Shown: positions 36,388-46,161, numbered from the stretch's first letter. The stretch: DNA of 64,000 nt from Blautia parvula (GCF_020215665.1 NZ_CP084061.1:4927001-4991000), one strand, 5' to 3'. Notes: a model not told the origin generated them from the sequence alone. Made by a program: numbers and translations.

Positions 36388-37710
36388 ATGGGAAAATTTG
36401 AAAAGGGATTCCTGATTGGCGCTGCAACAGCAGCACATCAGGTAGAAGGCAATAATAAAAACAGTGATTACTGGGCCATGGAACATATGAAATATACTTC
36501 TTTTGCAGAGCCGTCAATGGATGCAGTTGATCATTACAACCGCTATGAAGAGGATATTAAAATGATGGCAGAGGCAGGGTTAAATGCTTATCGCTTTTCC
36601 ATTGAATGGGCAAGAATTGAACCGGTAAAAGGCGAGTTTGATGAGAAGGAAATCGAGCATTACCGCAAAGTATTGGAGTGCTGCAGGAATTATGGAATCG
36701 AGCCGGTTGTCACAATGCTGCATTTTACATCACCTAAATGGCTGATAGAAGAGGGTGGTTGGGAGAATGAAGAAACCATCGGGTTATTTGCGAATTACTG
36801 TAAGTATGTGGTGGAAAAATTAGGCTCATATATGCATTACATCTGTACCATCAATGAGGCAAATATGGGACTTCAGATTGCCGCCATTTCCGCAAGATAT
36901 AAAGCACAGATGATGGAGAAAATGAAACAGGGAGCAGGAGCCGATGCGGATAAAGAGGCGGCAAAAGGCACAGAGGGAACCGTGCAGGTTGGCCTGAATA
37001 TGCAGAAGATGATGGAGAATATGGAGAACCAGGCCCGGGAAAATATGGAGGTGTTCGGTGTAACCACACCCCAGGTATTTGTAAGCGGCAGGACACCCAA
37101 AGGCGATATTCTGGTTATGAAAGCCCACCAGGCTGCAAAGAAAGCCATCAAAGAGGTAAATGCCAATCTTCAGGTGGGACTTACGCTTTCCCTTCATGAT
37201 ATCCAGGCAAAAGAAGGAGGAGAAAAACGGGCAGAAGAGGAATGGGACGAAGAATTTTTACATTATCTGCCCTACATAAAAGAGGATGATTTCTTTGGAC
37301 TTCAGAATTATACACGGTCTGTGATGGATGCGGATGGGATTTGTGCGGTGCCCCAGGGTGCAGAACTGACACAGATGGATTATGAAATTTATCCCCAGGC
37401 GCTGGAAGCCTGTATCAGGAAAGTATATAAGGAATTGAATATGCCTGTTATAGTGACGGAAAACGGCATTGCAGTTGCGGATGATACCGTGCGTGTGGAC
37501 TTTATCAATAAGGCAACAGATGGTGTGGCAAATTGTATCGCAGACGGTATTCCGGTGAAAGGGTATCTGTACTGGTCATTGATGGATAATTTTGAGTGGC
37601 AGAAAGGGTATTCCATGACATTTGGGTTAATTGCCGTTGACAGAAGCACACAGAAGAGAACCGCAAAACCAAGTCTGAAACATTTGGGCGGACTTATTGA
37701 GAGGAGTTAA
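36388..37710 (+). CDS. Glycoside hydrolase family 1 beta-glycosidase
   Basis: A 440-residue GH1 enzyme. The N-terminal FLIGAATAAHQVEGN signature is present, the acid/base is Glu157 in TINEAN, and the nucleophile is Glu358 in VTENGIAV. The family hydrolyses beta-glucosides, galactosides or their 6-phosphates. No phosphate-binding motif is obvious and no PTS lies nearby, so unphosphorylated substrates are likely. An unusual Met/Gln/Ala-rich insertion sits near residues 170-220. AAGGAGG precedes the start. Confidence 0.9.
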   Translation: MGKFEKGFLIGAATAAHQVEGNNKNSDYWAMEHMKYTSFAEPSMDAVDHYNRYEEDIKMMAEAGLNAYRFSIEWARIEPVKGEFDEKEIEHYRKVLECCRNYGIEPVVTMLHFTSPKWLIEEGGWENEETIGLFANYCKYVVEKLGSYMHYICTINEANMGLQIAAISARYKAQMMEKMKQGAGADADKEAAKGTEGTVQVGLNMQKMMENMENQARENMEVFGVTTPQVFVSGRTPKGDILVMKAHQAAKKAIKEVNANLQVGLTLSLHDIQAKEGGEKRAEEEWDEEFLHYLPYIKEDDFFGLQNYTRSVMDADGICAVPQGAELTQMDYEIYPQALEACIRKVYKELNMPVIVTENGIAVADDTVRVDFINKATDGVANCIADGIPVKGYLYWSLMDNFEWQKGYSMTFGLIAVDRSTQKRTAKPSLKHLGGLIERS

Positions 37711-37713
37711 TAG

Positions 37714-39552
37714 ATGAAGTATTATTGTAATCCTGTTAATGTACCGTATCGGTATCAGTTTAATATGGATCCGCGTTCTAATGGAAAGCTGCAGATTGAC
37801 AGAGAGGGGGCTGACCCTTCTATGATCCAGTTTCAGGGAAAGTATTATATTTTTGCCTCTATGAATCTGAGTGTCTGGGTATCGGAGGATATGGTAAACT
37901 GGGAGTCATATTCTCTTCCAAAGAATCTTCCCCTTTATGATTATGCGCCGGATGTAAGGGTATGCGGTGATTATGTGTATTTCAGCGCATCGAAGAAGGG
38001 AGAAAACTGTAATTATTACCGGACCAGAGATATTATCAGGGGTCCCTATGAGGAGATTGCAGGTACCTTTGATTTTTGGGACCCGAATTTGTTTTTTGAT
38101 GAGGATGGGAAAATTTATTTTTATTGGGGGTGTTCTAATATCACTCCTGTATGGGGTGTGGAATTGGAGCCGGAGACTATGCTCCCTAAGACAGAGAGGA
38201 AAGTGGTGATTGAGGGCAATCCCTATGAGAGAGGATACGAACGGATGGGGGTTGATCATTGTGAGTTTCCCCGCAGTGAGGAAGAGGTGGAGATGATGTT
38301 TCAGGGCTTCCTGAAGCAGAGCAATATGACAGAAGAACAGCTTCCGAAAGTGTATGCACCGCAGATCCGGGGGATGTTTACAAGGCGGCCTTTTATAGAG
38401 GGGCCGTGGATGGATAAGTTTGGCGGAAAATATTATCTTCAGTATGCATGCCCGGGAGCACAGTATAATACTTATGCAGACGGCGTGTATGTGTCGGATT
38501 CACCTCTTGGTCCGTTTTCATTGGCGGCAAACAATCCATTTTCCTATCATCCGGGCGGTTTCATGCCGGGGGCCGGTCATGGGTCAACCATGTGGGACAG
38601 GGAGGAAAATCTCTGGCATACCTCTACCATGAGAATCAGTGTGAACCACCAGTTTGAACGCCGTATTGGAATCTGGCCGGCAGGATTTGACCAGGATGGA
38701 GAGCTGTTCTGCAATCAGAATTATGGGGATTGGCCCATAGCAGTGGAAGAGGGAAAAATAAACCCCTGGAATGAACCGAAATGGTATCTTTTAAGCTATG
38801 CAAAACCTGCAAAGGCGTCTTCTGCAGCGAAGGGCAAGGATGCAGATAAAGCGGTAAACGAAGACTCACAAAACTGGTGGAGAGCCGCAGGCAGTGAACC
38901 CGGGGAATGGATAGAAGTTGATTTGGAGAAAGCAATGGATGTAAGGGCAGTTCAGATTAACTTTGCAGATGATGCTCTTCCTATTGAGTCGCCGGGAGAG
39001 ATTAAGGGCACAGCCACACAGCCCCGGTATATCGAGGAAAGAAATCTGCGGACAAGATGGAAACTGGAAGGCTCGCTGGATGGAAAAGAGTATTTCGTTA
39101 TAGAGGACAAATCAGAGGCCGTGACAGATCTGCCTCATGATTTTATCGTGCGTGAAAATGGCCTTCAGATTCGTTATGTGCGGCTTACCGTGATTGAGAT
39201 TCCATATGGGGTGGAACCCTGCATTTCCGGGCTGCGTATCTTCGGAATAGGAACGGGAGAAAAACCGGATGTGCCTGTATTTGAGGCAGGCAGAAGTGAG
39301 GATGAATTAGATTTACTGGTGGCTGTAGAAGGGAAGAAAGATGCTACAGGTTATAATATCTGCTGGGGTCATGAGGAAGAAAAACTTTATCACAGTTACC
39401 AGATTTACCGCAGCGTCAGGGATGTGGAAACGGGCAGTGAAGGAAGGATTGACAAGAGGATCGGGGCGCTGGTGAAAGGGCAGGATTATTTTGTCCGTGT
39501 AGACGCATACAATGAAAACGGAATCACAAAGGGAAAGGTTACAAAGCTATGA
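37714..39552 (+). CDS. Glycoside hydrolase family 43-type enzyme with discoidin-like domain
   Basis: A 612-residue protein. Residues about 1-330 form a five-bladed beta-propeller of GH43 type, with the catalytic base Asp34 in GADPSM and WDPNLFFDEDGKIYFYWG as another blade. Residues about 345-510 resemble a discoidin (F5/8 C) carbohydrate-binding domain (GEWIEVDLEKAMDVRAVQI, then RYVRLTV). The last 90 residues look like a fibronectin III fold. GH43 enzymes remove arabinose or xylose side units. No signal peptide is seen. The GH78 gene starts within its stop codon (ATGA). Confidence 0.85.
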   Translation: MKYYCNPVNVPYRYQFNMDPRSNGKLQIDREGADPSMIQFQGKYYIFASMNLSVWVSEDMVNWESYSLPKNLPLYDYAPDVRVCGDYVYFSASKKGENCNYYRTRDIIRGPYEEIAGTFDFWDPNLFFDEDGKIYFYWGCSNITPVWGVELEPETMLPKTERKVVIEGNPYERGYERMGVDHCEFPRSEEEVEMMFQGFLKQSNMTEEQLPKVYAPQIRGMFTRRPFIEGPWMDKFGGKYYLQYACPGAQYNTYADGVYVSDSPLGPFSLAANNPFSYHPGGFMPGAGHGSTMWDREENLWHTSTMRISVNHQFERRIGIWPAGFDQDGELFCNQNYGDWPIAVEEGKINPWNEPKWYLLSYAKPAKASSAAKGKDADKAVNEDSQNWWRAAGSEPGEWIEVDLEKAMDVRAVQINFADDALPIESPGEIKGTATQPRYIEERNLRTRWKLEGSLDGKEYFVIEDKSEAVTDLPHDFIVRENGLQIRYVRLTVIEIPYGVEPCISGLRIFGIGTGEKPDVPVFEAGRSEDELDLLVAVEGKKDATGYNICWGHEEEKLYHSYQIYRSVRDVETGSEGRIDKRIGALVKGQDYFVRVDAYNENGITKGKVTKL

Positions 39553-42095
39553 AAGCAGTTAATCTGAAAACAGAGCACATGGAAAATCCTTTAGGTATTG
39601 ATGTCGCAAAGCCTTATCTGTCATGGACATGTCAGGGAGGAAAGAGACAAAGTGCCTATGAAATTGAAGCAATAAGCGGCAAAAGCACTGTCTGGAAGAG
39701 TGGTAAAGTCTATACAAACCAGATGCACGCCATATACGGAAGTGTTCCAAAAAGCAGACAGAACGTAATCTGGAAGGTACGCCTCTGGGATGAAAAAGAA
39801 GAAGCCGGAGAGTGGAGCGAACCGGCAGTGTTTGAGATGGGACTGCTGGAGGAATCGGATTTTCATGCAAAATGGATAAACCCGGAACTGGAATGTGACC
39901 CGGCAGTGCACAAACCGGCAAGTTATTTAAGAACATCTTTTGAGGCGGATCAAGTGTCGGATGCAAGACTTTATATTACCTGTCATGGCCTTTATGAGGC
40001 ATATTTAAATGGAGAAAGAGTGGGCAGTTTTGTTCTGGCGCCAGGGACAAGCTCCTACGATAAATCCCTGGCTTATCAAACATATGATGTGACACCACTT
40101 ATAAAAAAGGGAAAGAATGAGGTCATGGTTATCCTGGGGGATGGCTGGTACCGAAGCTGTTCCGGTGTGGATGGAGACCGTAATTTATACGGGGAAGATG
40201 TGGCGCTGTATTTCCAACTGGAGGCAGAGGGTCAGGTGATCTGTATCTCAAATGAGAACTGGACAGCCTCCCAGAATGGCCCCCTCCGGGAAAATGATAT
40301 GCAGCAGGGCGAGACTTATGATGCGATGCTGGAAGAAATAACGGAGTTTCATCCGGTTAAGACGGAAGCGTTTGGCCTGAAAAATCTTGTGTGCTCCAAC
40401 AGTCTTCCAATTGCAGAACGAGAACGGTTTGAAGGGAAAATCATACAGACGCCAAATGGTGAAACCGTAATTGATTATGGACAAAATCTGGCCGGATATG
40501 TGGAATTTACGGTTTGGGCCCACGAAGGAGACAAGATTGTCCTGACCCATGGGGAAACGCTGGATGAAAACGGCAATTTTACAGCAGAAAATTTCCAGGA
40601 CCGCAAGCGTCACAAAGAGGGCGGAACAGAGCAGAGGGTGACATATATCTGCAAAGAGGGAGAAAATCATTATAAATCCCGCTTTACTATCTGGGGATTC
40701 CGGTATGCAAAAGTTGAGACAGAGATAGATCTGGCAGAGGCCAGATTTACTTCCATCGCAGTTTATTCGGATATGGAGCAGACGGGGACATTTGAATGCT
40801 CTGATATCTATGTGAATCAATTGGTGCAGAACAGCATCTGGAGCCAAAAATCCAATTTCTGTGATGTGCCCACAGACTGCCCTACAAGAGAACGTGCAGC
40901 GTGGACAGGAGATATGGGAGTATTTGCGGAAACCGGCTTATTTCTGGAAGACTGTTATCCGGTGATTCGCAAATGGCTTGGGGAATGCCGTCTGAATCAG
41001 TATGAGGACGGAAAAGTCGCCAATATTGCGCCGAAAAACAATAAACCAAGTTTCTTTTCCGGAATGCTTGCAGGTTCTGTTGGCTGGGGAGATGCTTCTA
41101 TTATCGTTCCTTATGTGATGTATAAGTGGACGGGTGATATCCGCATACTGGAAGAAAATTATGAGATGATGCAGAAATGGTATCAGTTCCTGGAAAACAG
41201 AGCAAAACAAAAACCGTTGAATCCTATTAAACGATTAAAAAAGAATCCATATAGAAATTATACCATCGAGACGGGTGTAGACTATGGGGAATGGTGCGAG
41301 CCGGATGTGGAGAGTACCATGGCCATGCGTACACCTCAGGAAAAAGTTTCAACTGCCTATTTTGCATATTCAGGAAAACTTCTTTCTGAAATCGCCGGGA
41401 TACTGGGGAAAAATGTGGATGAAGAGAATTACCGCCAAATTGCTGAAAATGCAAAGAAAGCGTTCCGCTACATTGCCACAGAAGACGGAAAAATCAACTC
41501 CGTCAGACAGGCAGAATATGTACGCGCTATCGCATTTGATTTATTGAACCAGGAAGAAAAGGCTCAGGCGGCAGCAGAGCTTGATCAATTGGTTATCAAT
41601 GATGGTTATCATCTGAACACAGGATTCTTATCCACACCTTCTCTCTGCCCCATTTTGGCGGAGTATGGATATCTGGAGACTGCATATAAGCTTCTGCTGC
41701 AGGACACCATGCCCAGCTGGCTGTATGCGGTCAAAAAGGGCGCAACAACAATCTGGGAGACCTGGGATGGAATTGATGAAAACGGGAAACCAAAAGCTTC
41801 TTTGAATCATTATTCCTATGGAGCAGTCTGCGGCTGGCTGTTCCAGGGGGTGTGCGGGATTCATTTGGAAGGAAACAAAATCACAATCAGACCAATGCCC
41901 TATAGACTGCTACAATATGCAAAAGCCTCATACCGATCACCGGTGGGAGAGATTGCAAGCGGATGGAAATATGAGGGGGACAAGCTGATCTTTGATGTAG
42001 AGATTCCTCCAAATACAGAGGCAGAGGTGATCTTGCCGGATGAAAGCACACGGATACTGGAACCAGGAAAACATAAGTTCAGTGTGAAGGCGTGA
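39549..42095 (+). CDS. Glycoside hydrolase family 78 alpha-L-rhamnosidase
   Basis: An 848-residue GH78 enzyme that cleaves terminal alpha-L-rhamnose, as found in plant flavonoid rutinosides and pectin side chains. Domains are an N-terminal beta-sandwich (LSWTCQGGKRQSAYEIE), a binding jelly roll with RLYITCHGLYEAYLNGERVG, a catalytic (alpha/alpha)6 barrel with CPTRERAAWTGDMG (Asp455) and IWETWDG (Glu737), and a C-terminal beta domain. There is no signal peptide. It is the last intact gene of the 35517 operon and overlaps GH43 by four bases. Confidence 0.9.
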   Translation: MKAVNLKTEHMENPLGIDVAKPYLSWTCQGGKRQSAYEIEAISGKSTVWKSGKVYTNQMHAIYGSVPKSRQNVIWKVRLWDEKEEAGEWSEPAVFEMGLLEESDFHAKWINPELECDPAVHKPASYLRTSFEADQVSDARLYITCHGLYEAYLNGERVGSFVLAPGTSSYDKSLAYQTYDVTPLIKKGKNEVMVILGDGWYRSCSGVDGDRNLYGEDVALYFQLEAEGQVICISNENWTASQNGPLRENDMQQGETYDAMLEEITEFHPVKTEAFGLKNLVCSNSLPIAERERFEGKIIQTPNGETVIDYGQNLAGYVEFTVWAHEGDKIVLTHGETLDENGNFTAENFQDRKRHKEGGTEQRVTYICKEGENHYKSRFTIWGFRYAKVETEIDLAEARFTSIAVYSDMEQTGTFECSDIYVNQLVQNSIWSQKSNFCDVPTDCPTRERAAWTGDMGVFAETGLFLEDCYPVIRKWLGECRLNQYEDGKVANIAPKNNKPSFFSGMLAGSVGWGDASIIVPYVMYKWTGDIRILEENYEMMQKWYQFLENRAKQKPLNPIKRLKKNPYRNYTIETGVDYGEWCEPDVESTMAMRTPQEKVSTAYFAYSGKLLSEIAGILGKNVDEENYRQIAENAKKAFRYIATEDGKINSVRQAEYVRAIAFDLLNQEEKAQAAAELDQLVINDGYHLNTGFLSTPSLCPILAEYGYLETAYKLLLQDTMPSWLYAVKKGATTIWETWDGIDENGKPKASLNHYSYGAVCGWLFQGVCGIHLEGNKITIRPMPYRLLQYAKASYRSPVGEIASGWKYEGDKLIFDVEIPPNTEAEVILPDESTRILEPGKHKFSVKA

Positions 42096-42114
42096 AAGAT
42101 TTTACAGCCAGTGA

Positions 42115-42258
42115 AATAATGTTTGGATAGTTAGCGGTGTGAAAATTATGCCGGGGATTTCTGCTGGGAATAACTCAGTTATCGGTTCTGGTAGCATTGT
42201 GACAAAAAGTATTCCGGATAATAATAGAAAACGAAAAGGAGGGGCTGTCGGGAAATAG
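42115..42258 (+). pseudogene. Remnant of a galactoside/maltose O-acetyltransferase
   Basis: Reading from 42115 gives NVWIVSGVKIMPGISAGNN and then SVIGSGSIVTKSIPDNN before unrelated residues and a stop. This is the left-handed beta-helix end of LacA/Maa-type hexapeptide acetyltransferases. The rest of the gene is missing, there is no start codon and one conserved glycine is changed, so this is a gene scar. It lies just after the rhamnosidase gene. Confidence 0.75.
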
Positions 42259-42270
42259 ATAGCCTAAAAC

Positions 42271-42308
42271 AGGGGAGGATGTGACCGTCATCGGTCACAT
42301 CCTCCCCT
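42271..42308. terminator. Long perfect hairpin after the GH operon
   Basis: 17-base arms (42271-42287 and 42292-42308) around a TCAT loop. The stem is GC-rich (GGGGAGGATGTGACCG). No clear T run follows on the plus strand, so it may act as a bidirectional terminator or RNA stabiliser for the glycosidase operon. Confidence 0.65.
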
Positions 42309-42393
42309 TGAACTATACCATCTTGCAGGTTCTGAGAACTGGAGCTATTGACTATCACTCCATTGTAATGTCTGCTTCAGCAGATATGTCAGT

Positions 42394-42711
42394 TTAGGAA
42401 GCATATTCCCTCGGTGAAACCCCGTAATACTCCCGGAACGTTTTATAAAAATTACTGCTGTTACTGTATCCCAGCATCAGTGCAATTTCGCTGATTGTTA
42501 AATCCGTCCCACGTAAAAGAATCACCGCCCGTTCCATGCGCTGTGAAAGTAATATTTCAGAGAAAGACTTTCCCACCTCCCGGCGCAACAGGGTGGAAAT
42601 GTAATTTGGATGATAGGAAAACTGCGCCGCGATGTCTTTCAGAGTTACCCTGTCCGAATGTTCACTCATGTACTGAACAATCCGGTCGGACAGATTGTCG
42701 GTGACTGGTTT
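42394..42711 (-). pseudogene. AraC-family regulator, isolated C-terminal DNA-binding domain
   Basis: The minus-strand frame encodes a complete AraC double helix-turn-helix (IVQYMSEHSDRVTLKDIAA to YYGVSPREYA). Upstream of about 42711 the frame stays open but its text is only the antisense of the aldo/keto reductase gene, not a sensing domain. The regulator is therefore a 3' stump joined head to head to another gene fragment. The breakpoint position is estimated from where the family resemblance ends. Confidence 0.7.
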
Positions 42712-43617
42712 TTGGCTGGCAGCGGCATACTGCCGGCATGGACAATGAGCGGACCGATGGACCGTGACCTGATCTTTAATGAGCAGTTGGAGCGCTGCGG
42801 AGTCAGCTATTTTGATTTCTATCTGCTGCATAGCCTGGAAGATGGAAATAATTATGATACATATGTAAAATATGACTGCTTTCGTTGGGGAATGCAAAAA
42901 AAGGAAGAGGGGAAGATCAGGCATTTTGGTTTTTCCTTTCATGGCACTCCGGAATTGCTGGAACAGGTGCTGAATGAGCACCTTGAGATTGATTTTGTGC
43001 AGATTCAGTTAAATTATGCAGATTGGAATAATCAGGTGGTACATTCGGGGAGACTATATGAAATACTGCATCAGCGTAACATCCCGATCATTGTAATGGA
43101 GCCGGTAAAGGGCGGAATGCTGGCAAATCTGCAGCCGGAACTGGAAGAGATGTTAAAAGCCGTTCATCCAGATGCTTCTACGGCTTCCTGGGCGCTGCGT
43201 TTTGTGGGGTCGCTGGAGGGCGTGGTGACGATCTTAAGCGGAATGTCCACAGAAGAACAGATGCGGGATAATCTGCAGACTTTCGGTGATTTTCAGCCAC
43301 TTACAAAAGAGGAGTATCAGGTGATAGAGAAGGTGGTAAAAAAGATGCAGGATATGTCTTTGGTTCCATGTACTTCCTGCCGCTACTGCTGTGACGGATG
43401 TCCTTCTAAAATTCTGATTCCGGATATATTTCATGCTTTAAATACTGCAAGATTATATCCAACGGATAACAGGCCAAGAATGTTTTATAATAACCTGACA
43501 AGTAATTCATCCGTTAAAGCCAGCGACTGTATTGCATGTGGGCAATGTGAGAGTGTATGCCCGCAGCACCTGCCGATCATTGAGCTGCTGCAGGAGGCGG
43601 TATCAAGATTAGAATAA
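42712..43617 (+). pseudogene. Aldo/keto reductase with ferredoxin-type tail, N-terminally truncated
   Basis: From about 42712 the plus frame reads like a clostridial 4Fe-4S aldo/keto reductase: ERCGVSYFDFYLLHSL, EGKIRHFGFSFHG, VMEPVKGGML, then a C-terminal ferredoxin-like part with CTSCRYCCDGCP and CIACGQCESVCP. The first 90-100 residues with the catalytic Asp/Tyr/Lys are absent, replaced by the AraC stump on the other strand. The frame opens at 42610 inside that stump, so a chimeric protein could be made but should lack activity. Confidence 0.75.
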
Positions 43618-43675
43618 ATCAAATGACTCTGCCTGCAAATAAAAAGCCAATAGGCTGGCCATGAGCGATTCTGGG

Positions 43676-43723
43676 ATTTTACCCCATCGGGACACAGGTG
43701 ACTATGTTCCGATGGGGTAAAAT
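43676..43723. terminator. Bidirectional terminator
   Basis: 15-base arms, ATTTTACCCCATCGG at 43676-43690 and its complement at 43709-43723. AAAAT/TTTT ends give a T run for either direction. It terminates the reductase remnant and possibly the opposing GcvT-like operon. Confidence 0.75.
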
Positions 43724-43779
43724 TTTGTAAAGGAGTTTGATTCTGGTCACATAATTGCTATAATAAAAACAGGGAAAAA

Positions 43780-43873
43780 TGCGGGACTGTCTGTATTTAC
43801 TCGGTAACATACCAAAATGTTGTTTAAACAACTGATTAAACTGCCCCCAATTAGAAAAATGAAGGATCTCCAT
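43780..43873 (-). pseudogene. AraC-family regulator, last ~25 residues only
   Basis: The minus strand reads FSNWGQFNQLFKQHFGMLPSKYRQ, the final helix-turn-helix and end of an AraC protein. Nothing of the rest of the gene is present: the preceding bases code for the end of the GcvT-like protein. It is a second, independent AraC scar within 1.5 kb. Confidence 0.6.
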
Positions 43874-44893
43874 CTAATTCATCCAGTTTTTCTCAGTGAT
43901 CACCGCTTCATATCCATGGATTTGGATATGGTCCCCTACATGCAGCTTTCCTTTTTGGGCAAGAATATATCCGATATTGACGTCTTTCATGTAGGAATAT
44001 ACGAGTTTTGAAACCCGTCCTATTTCCTCCCCGCTCAGGTATACCGGTTCCCCGGGGCCGCCGTACTGTTTGGAACGGATATAGATGTCCGGTTCAGGAA
44101 CCTCAAAGCCAAGCATCTCCCGTGTTGGCCCTTCCTCCCGTATTTCGAGAAGCGCTTCTTTGCCGATAAATTCCTTTTTCCAGTTGATATTTTTATCAAG
44201 CCCTGTCTCAAAAGGATTCGTGTGCGCCAGATCCCTCATATAATAATAATTTGCTTCTGTAGGCAGTGTCCATGCCATTACCTGGAATTCTGTCACTTCT
44301 TTGCCGCCCAGTTTTTCTGCTGCGGGTTTTATCAGTGCCTCCAGTGCATCGCGATTTTCCGGATGGATATAAATTTCATAGCCGAATTTTTCCCCGCTGA
44401 AACCACTTCGGTTAATCAGACAGGGCATTTGGTCTATTTCTGTATCCATATGGGCAAAAAATTTCAGATTGCTGACAGAATCCCTGACAAGACTTTCTAC
44501 CAGATCCCTGGATTTAGGCCCCTGTACAGCATACATTTCCCATTCATCTGTAATCTCTCTCCACTCTACATTAAAATTTCCCTGGTGAAAATACCACCAG
44601 TCATCTGTTTTCGTTGCATAAAGTGTAGATACCCAATACCGTTCTTTATCCATTCTCATGATCACAACATCATCAATGATCTCGCCCTGTTCGTCCAGCA
44701 TGGTTGTATAGCGGTCCCTTCCGACTGCGAGGGATGTGATATCATTCGGGTACATATAATCCAGAAAAGCAGTCACATCCGGACCTGAAATCTCCAGAAG
44801 CTGATGTGTCCAGAAGTACCAGCCAACTGTAGTTCTGACAGCCATATGCTCCGAACGTTTCATATCATCATATTTAAATATATTTTTGTACAT
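43874..44893 (-). CDS. GcvT-family aminomethyltransferase-like protein (folate-dependent)
   Basis: A 339-residue protein of the GcvT/DmdA fold. Such enzymes move a one-carbon group from an amine, sulfonium or ether to tetrahydrofolate. The folate-site motif GEIIDDVVIMR with the catalytic Asp pair, the conserved YAVQGPKSRDLV, SGFSGEKFGYEIY and the C-terminal barrel domain are present. The ATG at 44893 has AAAGGGGG eight bases upstream; the longer open frame is not protein-like. No glycine cleavage partners (GcvH, GcvP) lie nearby, so it is probably a demethylase of another compound. It is the last gene of a three-gene operon with an orphan protein and an SDR. Confidence 0.8.
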   Translation of the reverse strand: MYKNIFKYDDMKRSEHMAVRTTVGWYFWTHQLLEISGPDVTAFLDYMYPNDITSLAVGRDRYTTMLDEQGEIIDDVVIMRMDKERYWVSTLYATKTDDWWYFHQGNFNVEWREITDEWEMYAVQGPKSRDLVESLVRDSVSNLKFFAHMDTEIDQMPCLINRSGFSGEKFGYEIYIHPENRDALEALIKPAAEKLGGKEVTEFQVMAWTLPTEANYYYMRDLAHTNPFETGLDKNINWKKEFIGKEALLEIREEGPTREMLGFEVPEPDIYIRSKQYGGPGEPVYLSGEEIGRVSKLVYSYMKDVNIGYILAQKGKLHVGDHIQIHGYEAVITEKNWMN

Positions 44894-44909
44894 CTTTGCT
44901 TCCCCCTTT

Positions 44910-46139
44910 CTACATGAATTTGTCAATTTTTTTTGCGATTTTAATGCGCATCTTTCTCTCCGGAGATTTTTCTTCCCATAAAGACCACTGTGCATTGACC
45001 AGGGTTTTCACCATCCCCTGCCACATCCACAGGTGGATTTCCGGCATGTCTTTTGTAGCGGTGATCTCCAGTCCGCTTCTCTCTATGATAAGGACCACTT
45101 CGTCTTTATTAAAAGATTCTACATCATATTCACATACCAGAGACTGCAGCAGCATTTCAATCAGGGCGCCCATCACACGGGCGTCTTCACCGAAAGAAGA
45201 AGGGACACCGAGCCAGTCCCTGCAGGCTTTGATGGCATAACGCTCGCCAAACATAGCTTTGCCGGCAGCTTCAAGTACGCACTTCAGGATATGATCCGCC
45301 TGATGCCTTGTCACATAACCGCGTTTAACGGTCTCAGCAATGGCCGGAAGGATATAAAGGGATGCCCCGGTACTCATATTGATCATTTGATTACTGGAAT
45401 CCGTCTCATTATTTGTACCGTTTACAAAATGGTAATTGCATTCTTCCCGAAACATCATGGACTCATCTATACAATCCTTCTCCTCCGTATACTTTTTCAT
45501 GTCATCTGTCACGGCAGGACCAAAACTTTCCCACAGCTTGTGCGGCAAAGCCGGATATTTTTCTCTTGATTCTGCTATGATACGGCAGTGCCGGTCTCCG
45601 CAGCCTTTTGCCTCCACCATCATATAATCTATTTCGGGTCCTTTTCTCCTACGTTCTGCAGATGCCTTTGCCTGTCCCTGTAAAGACATGGTAGTAGTCC
45701 TGCATAATTCAGAACCGCAGATATCCCAATCACAGACATCGAGTTCCTTCTCCGCACGATATGTACCAAAATCCTGGCATCTGCCGCACATCAGAAGAGC
45801 ATCGTCACCCTTATCTCCGATCAGTGCCCCCGCATACTGCCCGCACATAAATGGATGGATTCCAAAACCGTCATCATCACCATAATATTTACCTGTTGTG
45901 TAAAGTCTTTCAAATGCCTCTTCACACATCATCTGGGCACGCTCTTCATAGTCCGGGACAATGATCCTGAGTGCCTGTATCGTAGCTGCACTCAGTACAG
46001 ATTCAAACCTACTCGCATAATGAAGCGCCTCCTGATAGGAATAAATCTTATTCCATGGGGAGCGGATTCCATAATAATTCTTAAAATTTGCACCTTCACC
46101 GCTGTTTTGCGGAATTCTTTCATCTATTTTTTTACCCAT
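44910..46139 (-). CDS. Cysteine-rich protein of unknown function, 409 residues
   Basis: I do not recognise the family. The product is soluble, without signal or membrane segments. Notable features are clustered cysteines (MCGRCQDFG, CDWDICGSELC and KGCGDRHCR between about residues 125 and 215), suggesting a metal or Fe-S site, and a helical C-terminal half (LYILPAIAETVKRGYVTRHQADHIL). The GCGDRHCR region faintly recalls V4R or ATC-hydrolase type domains, but this is weak. The start at 46139 has GAAAGG eight bases upstream, better spaced than the ATG at 46145. It lies between the SDR and GcvT-like genes in one operon, so it probably works on the same substrate. Confidence 0.7.
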   Translation of the reverse strand: MGKKIDERIPQNSGEGANFKNYYGIRSPWNKIYSYQEALHYASRFESVLSAATIQALRIIVPDYEERAQMMCEEAFERLYTTGKYYGDDDGFGIHPFMCGQYAGALIGDKGDDALLMCGRCQDFGTYRAEKELDVCDWDICGSELCRTTTMSLQGQAKASAERRRKGPEIDYMMVEAKGCGDRHCRIIAESREKYPALPHKLWESFGPAVTDDMKKYTEEKDCIDESMMFREECNYHFVNGTNNETDSSNQMINMSTGASLYILPAIAETVKRGYVTRHQADHILKCVLEAAGKAMFGERYAIKACRDWLGVPSSFGEDARVMGALIEMLLQSLVCEYDVESFNKDEVVLIIERSGLEITATKDMPEIHLWMWQGMVKTLVNAQWSLWEEKSPERKMRIKIAKKIDKFM

Positions 46140-46161
46140 AGCCATTTCCTTTCTGTAAATG

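Noticed and set aside
42712-42981. N-terminal part of the AraC frame on the minus strand
   Set aside because: The residues are only the antisense of the reductase fragment and match no AraC sensing domain.
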